A DNA stretch of 64,000 bases from assembly GCF_902167145.1 (NCBI RefSeq), contig NC_050097.1, forward strand, positions 116,407,982 through 116,471,981, given 5' to 3'. The position numbers and the translations under genes were made by a program. The notes under the pieces were generated by a model. That model was given only the letters and a program-made list of their open reading frames with translations, was not told the DNA's origin and searched no databases. This document shows positions 56,460 through 64,000 of this stretch, piece after piece; position 1 is the first letter of the stretch, and each line of letters starts with the position of its first letter. This stretch comes from Zea mays. Lineage: Eukaryota; Streptophyta; Magnoliopsida; Poales; Poaceae.

Positions 56460-59400
56460 TTTGTCTGTGGATGTAGGTGAACTACAAGGCCGGTGGGAGC
56501 CATTGGGTTATTGACAGTGGATGCACACAACATATGACAGGCAACCCACGAATGTTCACCTCACTTGATGAGAATGTTGGTGGACAAGACAAAATCACAT
56601 TTGGGGATAATTCAAAAGGGAAAGTTCAAGGACTTGGCAAGGTGGCAATTTCAAATGATCTATCAATTTCAAATGTTCTCTTGGTTGCACCTTTGAGCTT
56701 CAACTTATTATCAGTGGGTCAACTCTGTGATCTTGGACTTCAATGCTTATTCACTCCAACAGAGGTTATTGTATCAAAAATGGATGATGAATCAATGGTG
56801 TTCAAAGGATTTAGATACAACAATCTCTACTTAGTGGATTTCACATCTGAAGATGCAGATTTAAGAACTTGCCTCTTTACCAAAGCATCACTTGGATGGC
56901 TATGGCATAGGAGGCTTGCACATGTTGGAATGAGCACACTCAAGAAAGTATTAAAGAAAGACATGGTTAGAGGATTAAAGGATGTTGTATTTGAAAAGGA
57001 CAAGCCTTGTAGTGCATGTCAAGCTGGGAAGCAAGTTGCTAACACACATCCTACAAAAGCTTTCATGTCAACATCAAGGCCATTGGAACTACTTCATATG
57101 GATTTATTTGGACCTACAAATTATGTAAGTGCTGGTGGCAACCTCTACTGTCTGGTGATAGTTGATGACTTCTCAAGATACACTTGGGTGTTCTTTCTCC
57201 ATGATAAATCTGAAGTTGCATCTATATTTAAGAAGTTTGCCAAGAAAGCTCAAAATGAATTTGATTGCAAGATCAAGAAGGTTAGAAGTGATAATGGTAA
57301 AGAATTTGACAACACCAACATTCATGAATACTATGATGAGATTGGGATCAAGCATGAAGTATCTGCAACATATACACCTCAACAAAATGGAGTTGTTGAA
57401 AGAAAAAACAGGACCTTGATCACACTTGCAAGAACAATGATTGATGAGTATAACACACCGGAGATGTTTTGGGTCGAAGCTATCAACACTGCATGTTATG
57501 CATCAAACAGTCTATTTCCTCACCGGCTACTTGCAAAGACTCCCTATGAACTGCTAAATGGAAAAAAGCCAGACGTCTCCTTCTTCCGGGTGTTTGGATG
57601 CAAATGCTACATTTACAAGAAACGCCATCACCTAGGGAAGTTTCAAAGACGTTGTGATATTGGTTTTCTATTGGGTTATTCATCAAAGTCCAAAGCACAT
57701 CGAGTATTCAATCAAGCCACTGGCGTGGTAGAAGAAACATATGATGTGGAATTTGATGAGACTAATGGCTCCCAAGGAGCACTTGAAAATCTTGATGATG
57801 TAGGTGATGAGCCACTTAGGGAAGCTATGAAGAACATACCAATTGGAGCTATCAAACCAAAAGAAGATGAAGAAGAGGTGCAAAAAATTGACAGGCCTTC
57901 TTCATCAAGGGTACCACAAGATGATAAAAAAGATGAGAGGCATGCAAATGAAGATACATTTGTCTCTCATGAACAAGCAAGGGTACAAGCCGAAGATGTT
58001 GATGCTTTAGGATCTTCTTCCCAAGTGGTTGACAGGAGAAACTCGTCACTACTTCAAGCACACCCAAAAGACCAAATCATTGGGAGTCCTCCACAAGGGG
58101 TTATTACTCGATCACATAAACATGCTTCTTTTATTGAACATCACTCTTTTGTTTCTTGTGTTGAGCCTACATGTATAGATGAGGCGCTACAGGATCCGGA
58201 CTGGGTGAACGCCATGCATGAAGAACTAAACAACTTCACCTGTAACCAAGTTTGGACCCTGGAAAAGCCCCCACAAGACGCAAGAATCATTGGAACAAAA
58301 TGGGTGTTCAGAAACAAACAAGATGATCAAGGCATGATTGTAAGGAACAAGGCAAGACTTGTTGTAAAGGGATTCTCTCAAGTTGAAGGCTTAGATTTTG
58401 GAGAGACCTTTGCACCGGTTGCTCGACTGGAAGCCATCCGTATCCTACTCGAATATGAATCATGCTATGATATAAAACTTTATCAAATGGATGTCAAAAG
58501 TGCATTTTTAAATGACTTCATATATGAACTTGTATATGTTGAGCAACCACCCGGGTTTGAAGACCCTAGATATCCTAACCATGCTTACAGGTTGTCCAAG
58601 GCGCTATATGGGTTAAAGCAAGCTCCAAGGGCTTGGTATGAGCGTCTTCGCAACTTCCTCATCGAAAAGGGCTTCAAGATCGGGACCGTCGACACAACTC
58701 TATTCACAAAGAAATATAACGGTGATATTTTCATTTGTCAAGTATATGTTGATGACATAATCTTTGGCTCGACAAATGACTATCATTGCAAGGAATTTGG
58801 TGAGTTGATGTCGAAGGAGTTCAAGATGTCAATGAATGGTGAGCTAACGTACTTCCTCGGCTTTCAAGTCAAGCAAATGAAAGATGGTAACTTCCTCTCA
58901 CAAGAGAAGTATACCAAAGACTTGTTGAAAAGGTTCAACATGGAGAAGTGCAAACCAATCAAGACACCTATGCCAACAAATGGACATCTCGACCTAGATG
59001 AGGGAGGTAACCCGGTTAATCAAACTCTCTATCGTTCTATGATTGGTAGTTTATTGTATCTTACCGCATCTAGGCCCGATATCATGTTTAGTGTCTGCAT
59101 GTGTGCTAGATTTCAATCAAATCCTAAGAAAGCTCATCTTCGCGCTGTTAAAAGAATTCTTAGGTATCTCAAGCACACCCCAAGTGTTGGCCTTTGGTAT
59201 CCCAAAGGAGCTACTTTTGCCTTAATTGGCTATTCTGATTTGGATTATGCCGGTTGCAAAATTGATAGAAAAAGTACTTCTGGGGGTGCCATTTTCTTGG
59301 GAGATCACTAGTATCATGGACATCCAAAAAGCAAAATAGTGTTGCCTTGTCAACCGCCGAAGCGGAATACATTGTCGCGGGTGCTTGTTGCACACAAATT

Positions 59401-59698
59401 TTATATATGAAACAAATTCTTCTAGACTATGGCGTAGTTCTAGAAAAAGGTACCTTTGTTGTGTGACAATGAGAGTGCTGTTAAAGTTGCTAATAATCAT
59501 GTACAACACTCTCGCACCAAGCACATTGATATCCGTCATCACTTCCTTAGAGATCATGTTGCTAAAGGAGATATCATTTTAGAAGGAGTGAGGTCGGAAG
59601 ATCAATTAGCGGATATTTTCACTAAGCCACTTGATAAAACCCGCTTTTGCATGTTGAGGAATGAATTAAATATACTTGATCTCAGAAATTTTATTTAA
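56460..59698 (+). pseudogene. pol of element Z: protease, integrase, reverse transcriptase, RNase H
   Basis: A long open stretch to 59311, then two frameshifts (near 59305 and 59445). Protease: HWVIDSGCTQHMTG (about 56505). Integrase: H-H-C-C zinc module (HRRLAHVG ... CSACQAGK) and catalytic HMDLFGP (about 57095), VRSDNGKEF (about 57285) and NGVVERKNR (about 57385). Reverse transcriptase: KWVFRNKQ (about 58300) and active site QVYVDDIIFGS (about 58740). RNase H: GYSDLDYAGC (about 59230), STAEAEY (about 59350) and CDNESAVKVANN (about 59460). All catalytic residues from protease to reverse transcriptase are present. There is no ATG at the left edge; it continues gag in the intact family, so the edge is arbitrary. 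Confidence 0.9.
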
Positions 59699-60408
59699 AG
59701 ATCTCAAAATGGTGTTGTCAAGCTTGCATTGCATATTTAAATTTCTTGTATTGCATCTAGGGCTTGTCTAACCTAGTTAAGATAACCGCCAACAAAGCAA
59801 GTGAAAAAGCTTAACTCGGGCTCAAACTTGACAAGTCTTAGTTTTAAGCTTTTAGTACTTAAATTCCTACTTACTATGCAATTGTTGGTTTTTGAGATAT
59901 GCATGAGGCACTACACTTAGGGGGAGTATTCAAAACTCAAATCTTTCATCAAAACTTCTAGTGCAAAGAAAAAATGCAAATCTCACCATTTGCCTATTTT
60001 CTCTAAAAATTATCTAGCCTATGGCAAAATATTTTGAAAGTTATGAGAAAATATATGAGGGTGCCAATACCAGTCCCAACAGGTATTCTTTTGTGTGATT
60101 ATAAGTTGGGATTTGGTTTGGTTCAAAACTAGATAGAAAATTTGAGAAATTTCAAAATTCCCTCTGTCTGGGCTCACCGGAAAGTCCGGTGTGCACCGGA
60201 CACTGCACTGTGCAATGTCCGGTGCATCGGCCGCCACGCGTGCAGATCCCCTTCTCCTATGCGCTGTCCGGTGGTTCACCGGACAGCTATTGTTTGCTGT
60301 CCGATGTGCACCGGACAGGCACTGTAGACTGTCTGGTGTGTCCATAACTCGTTTTTAAAAACTTCTCCCTGTCCGAGCCCGAGGCCAGGGCACTTCTAAC
60401 TCCCAGCT

Positions 60409-60455
<47 letters not shown>

Positions 60456-61396
60456 TCCTGGCTCCCAGCGATCTCCCTCTACTCACCGGTGACCAGTCCT
60501 CCGGCCTTGCTCCGACGATCTCTGGTGCCCCTGCTCGGCCTCCTCCTCCGGTGAGCTCCTCCCTACCTTATCTCTCTTTTCTCTATCTGTTTCAATAGTG
60601 AAGCCTGTCCATTCCACTCTTGGTCTCAAATTCAAATCCAATCCAAATCTTGTGAATCCAAGTTGGTGTGTAGTTGCCTTGTGCCCTTTTGGATCTAGGT
60701 CTTGAGCTCCTTCGGGAGGGTTTCTCCACCTCAAATGGCCATTTCCCCTAAAACCTAATCCACTACACGCCACGTGCTCGGTGAAATGCCCAAACCAGCC
60801 AAAATTGCTCCAATTGAACCCAAACTTTTCAGGCACCTTCACAATACCTCCAGTAACATATTCGCCAAATTTCACGCCAATCTGATATCCCAGGCTTCAA
60901 TTTTACACAAATCCCTGTTTTCTAGCGATTGTTTCCGAGCCGAGTGCCCAAATTCCATTTTCTTTGCCTAAAATCAAACCAAACGCACACTTCACTAATA
61001 TTTACCCATATAAACCTATTCGTGAAGTATCGACTCCATTCCAAATCATTTCATGCCTCATTTTCAATTTCAAACCTCCTATGGCACTATTTTACGTTCA
61101 AACGCCGTTTTCGCGTCGTTTGACCTCTCGATCGCCATATCTCTTAGTTTCTGTGCCATAACACTCTGTGTAGGTATTTATTCACATTTCATATACCTAC
61201 GACTATGTGACTAATACGTGCTCACCTCTTCTGTCATTTCAGTGACCTCGCCTGCCCGTGAGCCGTCTTCTATCCTGCCTAGATTCTCTCCCTCTCGTGT
61301 GAGATTTCCAGGTAGCTATCCATTCGTTTGTCATCCGATCAACTGTTATCTTCTTGTGCTTAGCTTCTCACTCTCATATGCAGTCGTCAGGTCAGG
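59699..61396 (+). other. Spacer between pol and the 3' ORF of element Z
   Basis: Contains CACCGGACA/TGTCCGGTG words at 60173-60330 and a (CT)n microsatellite at 60411-60453. It also has C/T-rich sequence resembling a gene leader, and a possible splice acceptor CTCTCATATGCAG just before the ATG at 61397. No protein is recognised. Confidence 0.65.
60411..60453 (+). repeat. (CT)n microsatellite
   Basis: About 21 uninterrupted CT units. Confidence 0.95.
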
Positions 61397-63589
61397 ATGT
61401 CGCGCACGAAGAATGTGTCGGCGCCAGGGGGAGGAGATGACGAGGACCCTCCTCGCCCCTTTAGGCAGGTTAAGGGGAAGACTGTCTACTTGGAGCAGCA
61501 AGAAGGCCGCAAGAAGCGGTGTTTGGATAGAGCAGCCCGAGCTGCTCTAGCAGCAGCAGCAGCCGCTGAGCAGGCAGAGAGAGGTGATCAGCTGCGGATT
61601 TCTTCAGATCAGATTGCTTATCGCGTTCTTCATCTCACCTCTCGGCCTCGCTTCTCCGCACCTTCCACTCCTTCCACTGCTACAACTCCACCACCCACTT
61701 TGCCCGCTGCAGTCACTCCTGCGCCATCCACCACCTCAGCCATACCCACCACCTCCACCACCCCTGCTTCCACTGCTCCTCCTCCTGCTCCCCTTTTAGC
61801 TCCACCTATTCCACCTGCCCGTTTCCAGGAGCGAGATGAGACCGAGGTGTGACCATTGGCTGCCGATCCCCGGTTGTTTGATCTTCAGCATGCTACAGCG
61901 GCCCGGGTACGTCGGTTCAGACATGTACCCATGGAGACTTGGCTACCGGCTCAGAGAGACCCTGCAGCAACCGATCTCTTCAGCACCAGGATACAGGAGT
62001 CTTTCATTAGCACAGATGTCTGCACAGATTGCTCTACGAGTGCACCGGCTTTTGGATCTTCCTGCGTTTCTGCTAGCCGCCGGTGCTGACTCTGAGGTAC
62101 ACCTCTCATATCTGCCTGGACTTCTCACTCTTCTGACTACCAGCGGCAGATATGTTGAGGAATGGGTCCGAGTTTTCTATGCTTCTGTATGGATCGACCC
62201 TGATCACCTGTGGATAAGGTTCCGCTTTGAGCGAGAGGATGTTACACTTCATGCCAGCCAGATTCGCCACCTGTTTGGATTCACGAGTCATCGACTTGTC
62301 TTCACAGCTTGTGCTACGGCACCTCTGATCCTCCTCGTCGCCCTCACGGCGGAGTTGCTCCTGGTATAGCTCACGTCGAGGCTTTGTTCCGACCGCCCTT
62401 ATCAGATGGGTCGCGACGTTCTCTGGTAGATTTCACTATAGTGGCCAAGTTTTTATATTAGCTCATGAGACGGATGCTTCTGCCACGGATGGATTACAGG
62501 GAGGCTGCCACTCATATCCAGCTCTGGCTGCTTGGTGCCCTGGTCTCTCACTTAGAGTTTGATGTTGTTGACTTCCTCATTTGTGAGATAGAGGACATCA
62601 TATTGGATGGACTTTGTTCCCAGTGGCAGCTGCCCTATGCTCACTATCTCTGCCACATCTTCGCTCAGCTGATCCGGCCACCATAGTTCTAGGGCATCTT
62701 TGAGGCCTCTCGACTCCTCTTTGGCTCTTATCATCCAGCTCCTGAGGATCTAGTGCCAGCACCTGATCCAATGATTGACACTCAGGCAGAGGATACAGCT
62801 TACCATCAGTTTAAGACTTAGGGCGCAACAGTCCCTAATGATGATGATGATGATGATGATTTTGGGATTCTGCCTCCGCCTCTGCCTCCCCGCTTACATG
62901 ATCATGAGGCCGGGAGTTCCAGTGCTGTTCCTGCTGCCCCTCCTGCGGTTGACCTTGCTCTGGCTGTTAACCTTCAGACTCTTACGCAGCAGCAGGCTCT
63001 TATGGCGTCCGAGCAGGCTCGACTGGCAGCTGAGCAGGCTCGTCAGGCAGCGGTCCAGCAACAGATGTCCGAGAGGATGCTTTCCCTATTTTAGACTATT
63101 CAGGACAGGCAGGACACACTGCAGCAGCAGTTTCTAGCAGACAGGGCTGAGCATCGGGCATTCATGACTCACATTCTTCAGCATACCGGTGTTTAGATTC
63201 CCCCAGTTCAGTCAGCAACCCCTCCGGCTCTTCAGGCAGCTATTGTGCCCGCCATTCAAGCAGGACCCCCTCCTCCTTCAGTTGGTCCTTATTCCTCTCC
63301 GCTCCGGCCAGTCACCCTGGTTTTCTCATCGCTGGTCATCAGCTCCGTCAGCACTCAACCGCCAGTGCCACCAGCTCCTGCTGTTACCACTGTTGCTGTG
63401 GCGGTGTCTGTGACCTCTTCAGCTCCAGTAGCTCCTACAGCGCAGCCTCCATCCGAGTTAGTACCATCTCTAGCTTCTACTGCAGATCCTAGATCCGAGA
63501 CTGACTCTGACCCTCAGCTAGCGTTTGCTCTTCTGCCACGACCGCGACTGGATGCGCCCCCGCCACCTCCTTCCTCTTTTGGTCTGTAG
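61397..63589 (+). pseudogene. Extra 3' ORF of element Z (env-like position), broken
   Basis: ATG 61397 (MSRTKNVSAPGGGDDEDPP) opens about 730 codons in several frames. The N-terminus is basic and followed by a Thr/Pro/Ser-rich segment (61650-61830). A conserved-looking globular part follows (for example VEEWVRVFYASVWIDPDHLW near 62160), then an Asp run encoded by (GAT)n at 62838-62860. A Gln/Ala-rich coiled coil (62970-63150) and a Pro-rich tail ending at 63589 complete it. Stops at 61850, 62458, 62683, 62818, 63092 and 63196 and frameshifts near 62015 and 62300 break it. Some Sireviruses have an 'envelope-like' gene here, but I see no signal peptide or membrane segment, so I do not call it an envelope protein. 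Confidence 0.7.
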
Positions 63590-64000
63590 GTTCGGGTTCC
63601 CTTTTGGTGTTTGACGCCAAAGGGGGAGAGATATGAGAGTTGTGAGAGCTAGGGGGAGTTAGGGAGTTAGTCGAGAGTCATTTTCATGTAATATATGTGC
63701 TTGTTACTCTCTGTACTAGCTCCACTTTTGTATGATGATTTTGGCTCACAAATTGTGTGTGTATTGTGTTTTCACCTTATATGTTATCACCAGTCTTCTA
63801 GTTCTTGTTCATCAATTTGATTTCACTTTTATATGAACAAGAAACTTACGATGTGTATGCGCTCATTCTTATTATTATGTTACACACTCTTTCTGTCAAA
63901 GATTATTGAGTACAACTAACCATCTTATCTATTGACAGAAATTTCAAAACAAACTACTCTCACAAATCTTGTAGGGTTGTCATCAATCACTAAAAAGGGA
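63590..64000 (+). other. 3' untranslated end of element Z
   Basis: AT-rich with two CAAAGGGGGAGA/TAGGGGGAG words (about 63618 and 63651). It closes with ATCAATCACTAAAAAGGGA, the likely start of the polypurine tract. No gene is seen. Confidence 0.65.

Larger units (their letters stand above)
52700..64000 (+). mobile_element. Element Z: Sirevirus (Ty1/copia) retrotransposon, 3' LTR beyond the window
   Basis: The order is 5' LTR, primer site TGGTATCAAAGC, gag with two zinc knuckles, pol in the copia order (protease, integrase, reverse transcriptase, RNase H), a 1.7-kb spacer, an extra 3' ORF, and a polypurine-like AAAAAGGGA at the very end. Large gag, extra 3' ORF and palindromic LTR motifs are features of the Sirevirus genus. 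The left flank GACCA should be found again after the 3' LTR. Confidence 0.9.

Overview
The window is plant nuclear DNA made almost entirely of nested LTR retrotransposons. No host gene, rRNA or tRNA was recognised. It looks like an intergenic block from maize (Zea mays) or a close relative. I infer this from a Huck-like Ty3/gypsy element, a CRM-like element, cinful/zeon-like LTRs with the primer-binding region TTGGCGCCCACCTCCGG, long TGTAACACCC chromoviral LTRs, and a Sirevirus whose LTR carries CACCGGACTGTCCGGTG palindromes. Family names rest on recognition, not on a search.

Layout, left to right. 1-5433: 3' part of element A, a plus-strand Tat-type gypsy element with 60-bp tandem repeats, a spliced antisense gene (699-4457, broken, carrying a 553-bp hAT-type insertion) and a 3' LTR. 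5434-17956: element T, a minus-strand Tekay/Del-type chromovirus remnant in which one LTR (5666-14828) has a primer-binding site on one side and a polypurine tract with pol on the other. That LTR hosts a complete non-autonomous CRM-like element (8417-13609). A second LTR fragment (16344-17956) hosts a truncated zeon-like copy (element E). 17957-25204: a 3'-side LTR fragment of a second long-LTR family (C1), split by a Tekay-type solo LTR (S, 18146-22858) that is itself split by a truncated cinful-like copy (element D). 25205-51444: element B, a minus-strand Tat-type element, split by two solo LTRs of the same family as C1 (C2 and C3). C2 is split in turn by a complete 14.2-kb Huck-like element (31276-45485). 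51445-52699: remnant of an older Sirevirus-type LTR into which B inserted, plus unassigned sequence. 52700-64000: a 5'-complete Sirevirus (element Z) with LTR, gag, pol and an extra 3' ORF; its 3' LTR should begin just past the window.

Five target-site duplications fix the boundaries: GATGC (CRM-like), CATCG (S), CTTGG (C2), CTACT (Huck-like) and TGCTT (C3), plus the 8-bp GCGGCAGA of the hAT-type element. The deepest nest has four levels: old Sirevirus, then B, then solo LTR C2, then Huck.

All polyproteins are damaged, but in different ways. Huck has only in-frame stops. The CRM-like element, T and Z carry frameshifts. The most interesting points are these: elements B and D reach protease right after a short leader peptide with no gag, while E, with similar LTR and primer site, begins a gag; element A has a spliced antisense gene with its own TATA box; and two solo LTRs share a possible spliced micro-ORF.
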